Assembly: GCF_000023225.1 (NCBI RefSeq)
Contig: NC_013173.1
Coordinates: 3,474,501 to 3,538,500 of the forward strand
Direction: 5' to 3'
DNA: 64,000 nt
From: Desulfomicrobium baculatum DSM 4028
GTDB taxonomy: Bacteria > Desulfobacterota > Desulfovibrionia > Desulfovibrionales > Desulfomicrobiaceae
This document shows, one piece after another, positions 44,801 to 53,289 of this stretch. The notes under the pieces are model-generated. The model was not told the DNA's origin. It saw only the letters and a list, made by a program, of their open reading frames with translations, and did not search any database. Numbering within the stretch: the stretch's first letter is position 1; each line of letters begins with the position of its first letter. Made by a program: the position numbers and the translations under genes.

Positions 44801-46045
44801 ATGAAAAATACCACTCGCTCTTTCAGGCTGGTGTGCGCAAAGGACCAGATCCAGGATGTGGAAGCCCTGCTCCAGGCCGAAGGCTTTCGTTTCGAGCCGC
44901 AGCCCTGTTACGACCTGGCGCGAACCCTGACCGCCGAGCCCATGCCGCTCGGGCGAAGCATCGCGGCCAAGTTCGGCTACATTTACATTCAGGATAAATC
45001 CTCCATGCTGCCGCCCCTGGCCCTGGCCCCCGCGTCCGGCGACCGGGTGCTGGACTTCTGCGCCAGCCCGGGCAGCAAGACCGGCATCCTTTCCAGCCTG
45101 GTCGGGCCCTCCGGGCTGGTGCTGGCCAACGAGCCAAGCCCGGACCGCCTGGCCACCCTGCGCGTGAACATGCGCCATCTCGGCTGCTACAACGTGGCCA
45201 CCTGCAAATATGAAGGCCAGTCCCTGCCTCTTCAAGACGACTCGTGGCCGCACATCCTTCTTGACGCGCCCTGCAGCGGCTGGGGCACGGTGGACAAGAA
45301 CCCCAAGGCCGCCCAGATGTGGGCCGGGGAAAAAACAGCGCCGCTGGAAACCCTGCAGCGGGAACTTTTGACCAAGGCCGCAGGGCTTCTTGCCCCGGGA
45401 GGGCGACTCCTTTATTCGACCTGCACCACAAATGTGCGCGAAAACGAGGATCAGGTCCGTTTTGCCATGGAGCACCTGGGTCTTGTGCCTGAGCCCTTGA
45501 CGGAATTTCCCGGCTTCAAGTTCGCCCCGTCCCTGCCCGGATGCCTGCTGGTGGACGGAGAAGGCAGCCTTGCGCAGGGATTTTTCCTGGCCGCGCTGGG
45601 CAAGCCGGGTCAGCAGGAAAAGAGCCTGCGCGCGCCGAAAGCCGAATTGCCCGGCGAGCTTGTTTCACGCGAAGAATTTTCAGCCCGCACCGGACTGGAC
45701 ACGGGCTGGCTCCCGGAGCACTGTTTTTTGCGCGTGGGCGGCCGCATCTATCTTATTTTGGAACAGGCGGCAAAGCTTCCGGCGGAGCTCCGCTGGCAAG
45801 GCTATGCCGTAGGTAAAAGCGCCGGGGATTCCATCCTGGCCGATGCCACGCTGCGCATGTTTGTTCCGCCACGGCCGGACGAAAAAAGCCTGGTTCTCGA
45901 GCAGGTGAACACGATCCGCGAACTTCTGTCCGGGCAGAGCCTGTCCTGGTCCGGACCGGGAAAACGCCTCGCATTCTATTTTAATGGACTACCCTTGGGT
46001 TTTTTGACGATCAAGGGCAATCGTTGCCTGTGGTCGGATCGATAA
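44801..46045 (+). CDS. RsmF/NOL1-NOP2-Sun-type RNA cytosine-C5 methyltransferase
   Basis: 414 residues. SAM-binding motif DFCASPGSKTG, the catalytic-site motif DAPCSGWGT (PC cysteine) and LLYSTCTTNVRENE (TC cysteine) are the two-cysteine hallmark of m5C methyltransferases. The C-terminal 130 residues, ending NGLPLGFLTIKGNRCLWSDR, resemble the extra RNA-binding region of RsmF (YebU). The ATG at 44801 is preferred over a TTG ten codons earlier. Target is probably 16S rRNA. It is divergent from the rluA-type gene, giving a small RNA-modification pair around one intergenic region. Confidence 0.93.
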   Translation: MKNTTRSFRLVCAKDQIQDVEALLQAEGFRFEPQPCYDLARTLTAEPMPLGRSIAAKFGYIYIQDKSSMLPPLALAPASGDRVLDFCASPGSKTGILSSLVGPSGLVLANEPSPDRLATLRVNMRHLGCYNVATCKYEGQSLPLQDDSWPHILLDAPCSGWGTVDKNPKAAQMWAGEKTAPLETLQRELLTKAAGLLAPGGRLLYSTCTTNVRENEDQVRFAMEHLGLVPEPLTEFPGFKFAPSLPGCLLVDGEGSLAQGFFLAALGKPGQQEKSLRAPKAELPGELVSREEFSARTGLDTGWLPEHCFLRVGGRIYLILEQAAKLPAELRWQGYAVGKSAGDSILADATLRMFVPPRPDEKSLVLEQVNTIRELLSGQSLSWSGPGKRLAFYFNGLPLGFLTIKGNRCLWSDR

Positions 46046-46063
46046 CATAAACAGGAGAGCATC

Positions 46064-46825
46064 ATGATCGGATACCTGCGCAAGGCGGCCCGCCTCTTTC
46101 ATCCGGGATCCAAACGAACCATCATCCTGCCGCTGGATCATGGACTTTCCGAAGGGAACATCCCCGGTTTGGAAGATCTGGGAAGTCTGCTTCGCGGGGT
46201 GCAGCACCTGCCCACCCAGGGCGTGATCCTGCACAAGGGCATGGTCATGGCCCACGCCAATGAGATTCGCCTGGACCAGTCCCTCATCGTGCATCTCTCC
46301 GCCGGCACCCGCCACGGCCTACCCTCGTACAACAAGGCCCTGGTCTGCTCCGTGCAGGAAGCCTTGCGCCTTGGCGCGGACATGGTCTCCATGCACATCA
46401 ACATCGGCAACGACCTTGAAGACCGCATGCTCTCGGATCTCGGCGCCTGCGTGGAAGAGGCGCACCAGCTGGGCCTGCCGCTCCTGGCCATGATCTACGC
46501 CCGCGGCGGACAGATCGTGAACGAGAACGACCCGTCCCTGGTGGCGCACAGTATCCGTATCGGCGCGGAGCTTGGCGCGGACGTGGTCAAGGTGCCCTAT
46601 TGCGGCAACAACCAGAGCTTCGCCCGGGCCATCGCGTCCTGCCCCGTGCCCGTGGTCATGAGCGGAGGACCGCGCAGCGGCGATTTCAAATCCTTCCTGC
46701 GCTCGGTACGCGAAACCCTGGATGCCGGAGTGGCCGGGATGTGCATCGGACGCAACGTCTTCCAGCAGGAAAACCCTGCCAAGGCCCTGGAAGAAATCTG
46801 CAACCTGGTGCATGGGAAGGGATAA
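46064..46825 (+). CDS. Class I aldolase, FbaB/DeoC/ADTH synthase family
   Basis: 253 residues. Motifs LPLDHGLSEG at the first strand, MIYARGG with the catalytic tyrosine, and the Schiff-base lysine in ADVVKVPYCG are those of archaeal-type class I fructose-bisphosphate aldolase and of ADTH synthase. The latter condenses aspartate semialdehyde with a sugar phosphate in the alternative route to dehydroquinate. Sequence alone does not decide between these or LsrF. In sulfate reducers the alternative aromatic pathway is common, but its partner (dehydroquinate synthase II) is not here. Strong AGGAG before the ATG. Convergent with a methyltransferase gene across nine bases. Confidence 0.88.
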   Translation: MIGYLRKAARLFHPGSKRTIILPLDHGLSEGNIPGLEDLGSLLRGVQHLPTQGVILHKGMVMAHANEIRLDQSLIVHLSAGTRHGLPSYNKALVCSVQEALRLGADMVSMHINIGNDLEDRMLSDLGACVEEAHQLGLPLLAMIYARGGQIVNENDPSLVAHSIRIGAELGADVVKVPYCGNNQSFARAIASCPVPVVMSGGPRSGDFKSFLRSVRETLDAGVAGMCIGRNVFQQENPAKALEEICNLVHGKG

Positions 46826-46834
46826 AACCGGATC

Positions 46835-47560
46835 TTACGTTGTAGGCTCGGTGTTCCAGGCCATGAGAGGCGTCTGGGCGCGAGGAGCGGTCAGGTCGAC
46901 GCGCACCGTCGTGAAGGCCCCCATCCAGGGGAAGACCGGAGTGCTGTTCAGATAGCGGATGACCGGGGCAAAATTCCAGGTGCAGGGCGGGCCAAGGAGA
47001 ATGGACCTGGCTTCGATACCGCCCGGGGAAAGGTTTTTCAGGATCAGGGCGCGCATTTCGAGCCAGGAGAACCAGCGCGCCTCGTTCAGTGCGGATTTCT
47101 TTTTTTCCAGCCGTACGGACAGCCTGTACAAAGACGTCCGGTTCAAAAAGCTGATGAGCAGCCCCTTGCGCGCCACACGCGCCGCTTCGCGCAGGGCCAG
47201 ACCCGGATCTTCCACGAATTCGAGCACCGTCATGAGCGAAGCGTAGTCGAATTCGCGATCCTCGAAAGGCAGATGCTCCGCGCTCCCGAGATGCAGGTCG
47301 GCGCGATGGCCTATCTTCTCCCGGGCCCGGGCCAACATGTCCGGGCTTTTATCCATGCCCGTCAGGTCAAACCCGCAGGACCAAAAAAACTCCAGAAACG
47401 TTCCCGTTCCGCAGCCAATGTCTATGAGTTTCTGCTTGCGCCTGGGCCACGGTGCGATAACGCTCTGCAGCAGTTTTTCCTCCTGCTGCAGAGCGAAGCT
47501 TCCCCGCGTGCTCCCGGCCCATTTATCATAGCGGGCTGCGCTTTCCCGGTTCCAATGCAT
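46835..47560 (-). CDS. SAM-dependent methyltransferase (class I)
   Basis: 241 residues with Rossmann-type SAM motif LIDIGCGTGTFLEFF, the acidic second strand LTGMDKSPDML and the motif AEHLPFEDREFDYASLMTVLEFVEDP, as in the Methyltransf_11/UbiE-like group. A KKKSALNEARWFSW region follows, and the C-terminus is unrelated to a known subfamily. Substrate unknown. Its ATG overlaps the ilvD stop by one base (TGATG), so it ends the nrdJ-to-ilvD run of minus-strand genes and is probably translated by re-initiation. Confidence 0.88.
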   Translation of the reverse strand: MHWNRESAARYDKWAGSTRGSFALQQEEKLLQSVIAPWPRRKQKLIDIGCGTGTFLEFFWSCGFDLTGMDKSPDMLARAREKIGHRADLHLGSAEHLPFEDREFDYASLMTVLEFVEDPGLALREAARVARKGLLISFLNRTSLYRLSVRLEKKKSALNEARWFSWLEMRALILKNLSPGGIEARSILLGPPCTWNFAPVIRYLNSTPVFPWMGAFTTVRVDLTAPRAQTPLMAWNTEPTT

Positions 47561-49230
47561 CAGATTTTAGTCACCGCGCCCTTGGCCGCGGACGAAGCCA
47601 TGCGGCTGTAGCGACGCAGGATGGAAGAACGGATTTCCTTGGGATAGGGCTTCCAGTTGCGGCGGCGTTTTTCCAGTTCCGCCTCGTCGACAAGAAGTTC
47701 CAGGCTGCGGCCCGGGATGTCGATCTTGATCAGATCCCCTTCCTGCACCAGCCCGATGATTCCGCCTTCGGCCGCCTCCGGGCTGATATGCCCGATGGCC
47801 GCCCCGCGCGTGCCGCCGCTGAAACGGCCGTCCGTCAGCAGCGCCACTTCGCCGCCCAGGCCAAGGCCGGAGATGGCCGAGGTCGGGGTCAGCATCTCGC
47901 GCATGCCGGGGCCGCCCACCGGGCCTTCGTTACGGATGACGACGACGTCGCCGGCTTTGATCTTTTTGCCCATGATCGCGGTCACGGCCTCTTCCTCGCT
48001 CTCGAAGACCCTGGCCGTGCCCGTGCGCTGCATCATCTCGGGCGCCACGGCGGATTGTTTCACCACCGCGCCGTCCAGGGCCAGATTGCCCTTCAAGATG
48101 GCGATGCCGCCTTCCTTGGAATACGGCTCGGCCACGGTGCGGATGACCTCGGGGCGCAGGATGCGGGGCTGCAGAGCCTCAAGGTTCTGTCCCAGGGTGC
48201 GGCCGGTCACGGTCATGACCTCAAGGTCGATGCGCCCGCTCGCGGCCAGCTCGTTCATGACGGCCGGGATGCCGCCCGCCTCGTGCAGGTCCGCTATGTG
48301 ATGCGGTCCGGCGGGGGAGAGGCGACAGAGGTTGGGCGTCTTGCGGCTGATCTCGTCGAAAATGTCCAGGGTCAGATCAAGCTCGGCCTCGCGGAAAATC
48401 GCGGGCAGGTGCAAAACCGTGTTGGTGGAACAGCCCAGCGCCATGTCCACGGTCACGCCGTTGGCCACGCTTTTTTCGGTCACGATGTCGCGTGGGCGAA
48501 TGTTCTTTTCGACCAGGCTCATGACCTGCATGCCCGCGTCCTTGGCCAGACGGATGCGCGCGCTGGTCGGAGCGGGAATGGTGCCGTTGCCGGGCAGGGA
48601 CAGCCCCAACGCCTCGGACAGACAGTTCATGGAGTTGGCCGTGAACATGCCGGCGCAGGACCCGCAGCCGGGACAGGCGCATTCTTCCATGCGCTCAAGC
48701 TCCGCTTCGGTCATGCTCCCGATCTTGACCTTGCCCACACCCTCGAAGACCGTGATCAGATCGATTGTCTTGCCTTCGAATTTGCCCGGCAGCATGGGCC
48801 CGCCGCTGATCATGATGGAGGGGATGTTGAGGCGCAACATGGCCATGAGCATGCCAGGCACGATCTTGTCGCAGTTGGGGATGAAAACCAGCCCGTCAAA
48901 AGGCACGGCCGTGGCCGAAATTTCAATGGAGTCGGCGATGAGTTCGCGGCTGGGCAGGCTCATCTTCATGCCTTCATGGTTCATGGCCAGCCCGTCGCAG
49001 ACGCCGATGGTCGGAAACTCCATGGGCGTGCCTCCGGCCATGCGCACTCCGTCCTTGACGGCCCTCGCTATGATATCAAGATGCATGTGTCCCGGCACGA
49101 TCTCGTTGGCCGAATTGACCACGCCGATAAGCGGACGCTTCATTTCTTCCCGGGTCATGCCCAGAGCGAAAAGCAGGGAGCGGTGCGGGGCCTTTTCCAA
49201 ACCTTTGATCATTTTATCGCTACGATTCAT
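47560..49230 (-). CDS. ilvD: Dihydroxyacid dehydratase
   Basis: 556 residues, the normal length. IlvD dehydrates dihydroxy acids in the last shared step of valine, isoleucine and leucine synthesis. Iron-sulfur and metal motifs are intact: the [15 protein letters not shown] segment, then the cysteine-rich [21 protein letters not shown], and near the C-terminus [21 protein letters not shown]. An oxygen-labile cluster is expected, consistent with an anaerobe. It lies 18 bases after ftsX, an unusual neighbour, and overlaps the following methyltransferase gene by one base. Confidence 0.98.
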   Translation of the reverse strand: MNRSDKMIKGLEKAPHRSLLFALGMTREEMKRPLIGVVNSANEIVPGHMHLDIIARAVKDGVRMAGGTPMEFPTIGVCDGLAMNHEGMKMSLPSRELIADSIEISATAVPFDGLVFIPNCDKIVPGMLMAMLRLNIPSIMISGGPMLPGKFEGKTIDLITVFEGVGKVKIGSMTEAELERMEECACPGCGSCAGMFTANSMNCLSEALGLSLPGNGTIPAPTSARIRLAKDAGMQVMSLVEKNIRPRDIVTEKSVANGVTVDMALGCSTNTVLHLPAIFREAELDLTLDIFDEISRKTPNLCRLSPAGPHHIADLHEAGGIPAVMNELAASGRIDLEVMTVTGRTLGQNLEALQPRILRPEVIRTVAEPYSKEGGIAILKGNLALDGAVVKQSAVAPEMMQRTGTARVFESEEEAVTAIMGKKIKAGDVVVIRNEGPVGGPGMREMLTPTSAISGLGLGGEVALLTDGRFSGGTRGAAIGHISPEAAEGGIIGLVQEGDLIKIDIPGRSLELLVDEAELEKRRRNWKPYPKEIRSSILRRYSRMASSAAKGAVTKI

Positions 49231-49248
49231 GAGGGATCCTCGAGGAGT

Positions 49249-50121
49249 TTAATTGCGAAAAGCGACAAGGGAGCTCAAAACTCCAACGGCCGCCAAAATT
49301 GCAAGAATGGCCAGACTGTGTATCTGCGGCAGAAAAGATATGGTTATCCACAGGGGCGGAACATTGAACATGTCTTCGATGCCGTGGTGCAAAACCTTCA
49401 GCAGACCCAGGGCCAGGCCTGCGCCCAGGAGTCCCTGGAAGGCTCCGCCCACGAGCAATGGAAACTGTATGTACGCACGGCTTGCACCCACAAAGCGCAG
49501 GATTTCAAGTTCATCACGTCGGGCCAAGAGGGCAAGCTTGATGGTGTTGCCGACCACAAGGCCCACCACGACAAGCAAAAAGCCGGTCACCGGCCAGAAG
49601 GCCATCTTGGTCAATCCGACCCAGGAGGTCAACAGGTCGACCTGCAGGGGATTGAAGGTCACCTTCTCGACCTTGGGCAAGGCTTCAAGACGCTTGACCA
49701 TGCCCGTGGCCCATTTCTTTCCATTTTCCTGAGGCAGCTCGCACTCGACCAGAGCCGTCGGCGGCAGGGGGCTTCGGCCTTTCATCCATTCCAGATCCAC
49801 ATTCTTCTGAAACGATTCCTCCAGCACGCCAAGAGCCTGATCAGGAGTAAACGTGCGCACGTTGACCACCCCTTCCATGGAGGCCAGCCCGGACCAGATC
49901 TCTTTTAATTCCTCGGAACCGACATCGCTCTTCCAGTAGACTTGAAACTGGACATTGCCCTGGCGGCTGCCGATCTGCAGATCGAGATTGTGCACGAGCA
50001 TCAGAAATGCCCCGCCCAGAAAAGAAACCAGGGTGATGGCCGCGATGGTCATGCACAAAGACCACGGAGCCCGAAACAAGTCCCGCACGCCTTGTCCGAT
50101 GAGCTGAAAAAATACGTTCAT
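49249..50121 (-). CDS. ftsX: Cell-division ABC transporter permease-like protein FtsX
   Basis: 290 residues. One N-terminal membrane helix (about 24-44), a periplasmic domain with the WKSDVGSEELKEIWSGLASM region (about 50-160), and three C-terminal helices including VGASRAYIQFPLLVGGAFQGLLGAGLALG in part, the FtsX/MacB-type topology. With FtsE it signals from the divisome to periplasmic peptidoglycan hydrolases. Its ATG overlaps the ftsE stop by four bases, the usual arrangement. An enhancer-domain activator partner (EnvC-like) is not in the window. Confidence 0.94.
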   Translation of the reverse strand: MNVFFQLIGQGVRDLFRAPWSLCMTIAAITLVSFLGGAFLMLVHNLDLQIGSRQGNVQFQVYWKSDVGSEELKEIWSGLASMEGVVNVRTFTPDQALGVLEESFQKNVDLEWMKGRSPLPPTALVECELPQENGKKWATGMVKRLEALPKVEKVTFNPLQVDLLTSWVGLTKMAFWPVTGFLLVVVGLVVGNTIKLALLARRDELEILRFVGASRAYIQFPLLVGGAFQGLLGAGLALGLLKVLHHGIEDMFNVPPLWITISFLPQIHSLAILAILAAVGVLSSLVAFRN

Positions 50122-50798
50122 GGCCGACCTCCGGAGGGGGCGCAGCCTTCGCGCATGGTCCCGTCCTCCAGAGTCACGATCCGCGCATCGGCCATGCGTT
50201 CCATAATTTCACGGTTATGGGTCGCTATCATAATCGAAGTTCCAAACTTATGAAATTGTTGAAATATATCCATCATGCGCATGGACAGTTCGTGGTCGAG
50301 ATTGCCCGTGGGTTCATCGGCCAGGAGCAGTTTCGGTTTGACGACCACGGCCCTGGCCACGGCCACCCGCTGCTGTTCGCCGCCGGACAATTCCTCGCAG
50401 GGCGCTCCGGTCTTGTGATCGAGATGCAGGCTCCTCAGCACCGCCCGAACCCGTTTCTCGATGATGTGCTGTCCGATTCCGCGTACCTTCAATGGCAAGG
50501 CGACATTGGCGAAAACGGTCTGGTTGGTCAGAATCTTGAAATCCTGAAAGACCACGCTTACGTCGCGGCGCAACAGATGTTTGCGGCTCTCGGGCAGGGT
50601 GTTCAGATCATAGCCGGCCACATCGGCCTTTCCGCGTTGAACGGGCAGCGCGCCGTGCAGGATGCGCATGAAGGTGGTCTTCCCGGCCCCGGATGGCCCG
50701 CACAGAAATACGAACTCGCCGGGCTTCATGCAAAAATTAATGTCTTTCAATGCCAGCTGCCTGCCAAAAGAGTAGGAAAGCTTGGAAATGCTGATCAT
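50118..50798 (-). CDS. ftsE: Cell-division ATP-binding protein FtsE
   Basis: 226 residues. Walker A GPSGAGKTT, the Q-loop VVFQDFKIL typical of FtsE, signature LSGGEQQRVAVARA and Walker B LLLADEPTGNLD are all intact, with the switch His in IATHNREIME. FtsE partners FtsX in the divisome at the inner membrane. Both ends are coupled: it overlaps ftsX by four bases and its own start overlaps the stop of the receiver-TPR gene by four bases. This links cell division to a two-component system. Confidence 0.96.
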   Translation of the reverse strand: MISISKLSYSFGRQLALKDINFCMKPGEFVFLCGPSGAGKTTFMRILHGALPVQRGKADVAGYDLNTLPESRKHLLRRDVSVVFQDFKILTNQTVFANVALPLKVRGIGQHIIEKRVRAVLRSLHLDHKTGAPCEELSGGEQQRVAVARAVVVKPKLLLADEPTGNLDHELSMRMMDIFQQFHKFGTSIMIATHNREIMERMADARIVTLEDGTMREGCAPSGGRP

Positions 50799-51982
50799 AT
50801 TTGGTCCCCGGATTTCTCGGCTTCGTCGTTTTTGTGCTCGTGAACGCTGATCTGTTTGAGGAGCGCCTTGGCTTTTTCGAACTCGGGATCATTGCCCAGG
50901 GCGTGGGCCAGAAGCGACTTGGCCCGAGCGTATTGTTTTCTGTTCACATAGGCCACGGCGGCGTTGAACAGAATTTTGGGATTATCGGGTTCCTTGGCCA
51001 GGGCCGCGCGGTAGATTTCGACAGCCCGGGCCAGCTCGCCCTTGCGCCGATAGGCCACGGCCATGTTGTTCAAGGTGTCGCAGGTCAGGGATGAAAAAAT
51101 GTACGAGCCGAAATCGCGCTGCACCTCATCGACCATGTCCAGATCCACATAGGCGTTCCAGATGTCCTGCTTGATCTGATCGTTCTTACGGTCGATGTTG
51201 AGGGCGGTCATGAAATTTTTCCTGGCCTCGTGCAGATCTTCCTTGTGAAGATTGATGGAGCCCCGCAGGATATGGTATTCGGTATTGTTCGGACTGATGG
51301 AAACAGCTTTGTCCGCAGCAGCCAATGCCTGGTCCCACATTCCCTGCCAGGACTGGATCTTGGCCATGGCCTCCCAGCCTCGGGCGAAGAGCGGGTTTGA
51401 GGCCAGAATGTCGCACAGCATCTCCTCGGCCTTTGGAAAATCCGAAAATTCCATCAGCACCCGCACATGCGCAAGCCGTATCCGCTGCGCCTGGGCAGGG
51501 TAGAGGAGTTCAAAACGACGCAGCAGATCAACGGCCTTGGCCTGTTCCTTCGCCGCGCACAAATTCTGGATCTCGACTTTGAGCAGTTCAAAATCCTGTT
51601 CAAAGCCGCCATTGAAAACCGTGTTCAAGGCCTCGGCCAAAGCCTTGATGGTCACAGGCTTGACCAGATACGCTGAAGCGCCTCCATCCGAAGCCAGGGC
51701 CACATCCTCCACCTCGGATTTGGAAGTCAGAAAAATAAAGGGAATATAGGGCGATTCCGGCCGGGAACGCACAGCCCGCAACAAGCCAAGGCCGTTCATC
51801 TTCGGCATGTTCCAGTCGGAAATGATCAGGCCGGGGGTGCTGTTCTTGATTTTTTCCAGAGCCTCCTCGCCATTTTCCGCTTCCAGAAAATGGGTTAAAC
51901 CCAATGCTTTCAGCAAGTTCAAAACCGTCTCCCGGGCAGACAGGATATCTTCAACCACCATGACGGTGATATTTTTGTCCAT
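50795..51982 (-). CDS. Response regulator with receiver and TPR domains
   Basis: 395 residues. Receiver domain 1-about 125 with the phospho-acceptor D56 (ISDWNMPKMNG), the acidic pocket VVED and the lysine in VKPV. From about 135 to 385 there are several tetratricopeptide repeats (AEYHILRG-like and ARAVEIYRAALAKEPDNPKILFNAAVAYVNRKQY in part). There is no DNA-binding or enzymatic output, so signalling is probably by protein-protein contact. It follows the histidine kinase by one base and overlaps ftsE by four bases, suggesting it acts on FtsEX or the division machinery. That target is inferred from position. Confidence 0.92.
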   Translation of the reverse strand: MDKNITVMVVEDILSARETVLNLLKALGLTHFLEAENGEEALEKIKNSTPGLIISDWNMPKMNGLGLLRAVRSRPESPYIPFIFLTSKSEVEDVALASDGGASAYLVKPVTIKALAEALNTVFNGGFEQDFELLKVEIQNLCAAKEQAKAVDLLRRFELLYPAQAQRIRLAHVRVLMEFSDFPKAEEMLCDILASNPLFARGWEAMAKIQSWQGMWDQALAAADKAVSISPNNTEYHILRGSINLHKEDLHEARKNFMTALNIDRKNDQIKQDIWNAYVDLDMVDEVQRDFGSYIFSSLTCDTLNNMAVAYRRKGELARAVEIYRAALAKEPDNPKILFNAAVAYVNRKQYARAKSLLAHALGNDPEFEKAKALLKQISVHEHKNDEAEKSGDQI

Positions 51983-51983
51983 C

Positions 51984-53273
51984 TCAATTTTCCCCGGGAA
52001 TGAAAAGAATGACGCAAAATCTGCTGCCGTGCGGAATGACGTCCTCCACCCAGATCTTGCCTTGAAACATGTTCACGATCTTGCGACAGATGAAAAGCCC
52101 GATTCCGGTCCCTTTTATTCCGCTCTCAACTGATTTTTCCGTGCGTACGAACTTGTCGAAAATGGATTCCTTGTAGCGGTCTTCAATCCCCTCGCCATTG
52201 TCCTCGACCCAGAATTTAAGCACCGTATGCGTGGGGTCCGCGGTCCTGCGCGATTCCCAGGCGCCCATTCCGATCCTGATCCGACCGTTGCTTGGCGTAT
52301 ATTTGATGGCGTTTGAAATCAGGTTCTGGACCAGATGCTCAAGAAGCATGGGATCGCCCAGCACGTGAACGTCGAGTTCGCACTGATTTTCAATGCTCAT
52401 GTTCTTTTCACGGGCCAAGGGCATAAGCGCTTCGACCTGCCCGCGCACCAGGGGCAAAAAAGAAACCGGACGCAGGATGACTCCCCGCTCCTGACATTCG
52501 TCGACCCGCGCGATGTGCAGGAACTCGTCGATCATTTCCAGAAGCTTGGTCGCGCCTTTAAAGGCTGTTTCAATGATCGGCTGCTGGGATTCACTGGGTC
52601 CAAGATACGACAACAGATCCATGTTGGAGATGACGGCCGAAAGGGGGCTCTTGAAATCGTGGACCACCATCTGCACCAGTTCGGAGCGCTCGGTGGAGGC
52701 GATGATCAGCTCTTTCTGCTTGATTTCGAGTTCCTGCGCCAATTCCTGATAGCGCTCTTTTTCCGTCTCAAGCCTCTCGAACATTCCCAGACTCTCGATC
52801 AGGGGAGTGATCCACCCGGCGTATTCGAGCAGGGCGGACAGGTCGGACTCCGTGAAGGGGCCGCCGCCTTCCTTGTCGGAGACATTGATAACCCCGATGA
52901 CCCGCTCCTGATCGGAAAGCAGGGGCACGGAAATGAGCGAGGTAGTCTTGTAACCGCCGTTGCGGCAGCAAAAGCGACTGTCGCTCTCGATATCCTTGAT
53001 CAAAAGCGGGGCTTTGTGCGTGCAAACATATCCGGAGATGCTTTCCGGAGAAAGGGGCTGAGTCAGCCCCACTATCTCCTGTCTGCTGGCGGCCACGACT
53101 TTGAGTTCCTGCTTGTCCTCGTCGAACAACATGACCGAGGCGTTACGGCTTTTGATCCTGGTCTGGATAAGCATGCCGCCGCAATGCAGTTTTTCGGCCG
53201 CGCTCATGGCTCTGCTGGCCAGGATGGCCATCATGCTCCGCAAAAACTGCTCTATCCCGTTAGACTGCTCCAT
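51984..53273 (-). CDS. GAF-domain sensor histidine kinase
   Basis: 429 residues, soluble. GAF domain about 30-170 (SVMLFDEDKQELKVVAA ... ISVPLLSDQERVIGVINVSDKEGG). A coiled-coil linker follows (EKERYQELAQELEIKQKELIIA), then the H-box VVHDFKSPLSAV with the phospho-acceptor histidine, and the ATPase N, G1 and G2 boxes (LISNAIKYTP, VEDNGEGIED, GTGIGLFICRKIV). The start at 53273 (MEQSNGIEQ) is chosen over one 18 codons upstream because AAGGA lies seven bases ahead. Its partner is the receiver-TPR protein one base downstream. The GAF ligand is unknown. Confidence 0.93.
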   Translation of the reverse strand: MEQSNGIEQFLRSMMAILASRAMSAAEKLHCGGMLIQTRIKSRNASVMLFDEDKQELKVVAASRQEIVGLTQPLSPESISGYVCTHKAPLLIKDIESDSRFCCRNGGYKTTSLISVPLLSDQERVIGVINVSDKEGGGPFTESDLSALLEYAGWITPLIESLGMFERLETEKERYQELAQELEIKQKELIIASTERSELVQMVVHDFKSPLSAVISNMDLLSYLGPSESQQPIIETAFKGATKLLEMIDEFLHIARVDECQERGVILRPVSFLPLVRGQVEALMPLAREKNMSIENQCELDVHVLGDPMLLEHLVQNLISNAIKYTPSNGRIRIGMGAWESRRTADPTHTVLKFWVEDNGEGIEDRYKESIFDKFVRTEKSVESGIKGTGIGLFICRKIVNMFQGKIWVEDVIPHGSRFCVILFIPGEN

Positions 53274-53289
53274 GATCCGATCCTTTTCT

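Noticed and set aside
49344..49352. Perfect DnaA box TTATCCACA
   Set aside because: A single box inside the ftsX coding region, 15 kb from dnaA, with no cluster around it; chance match.
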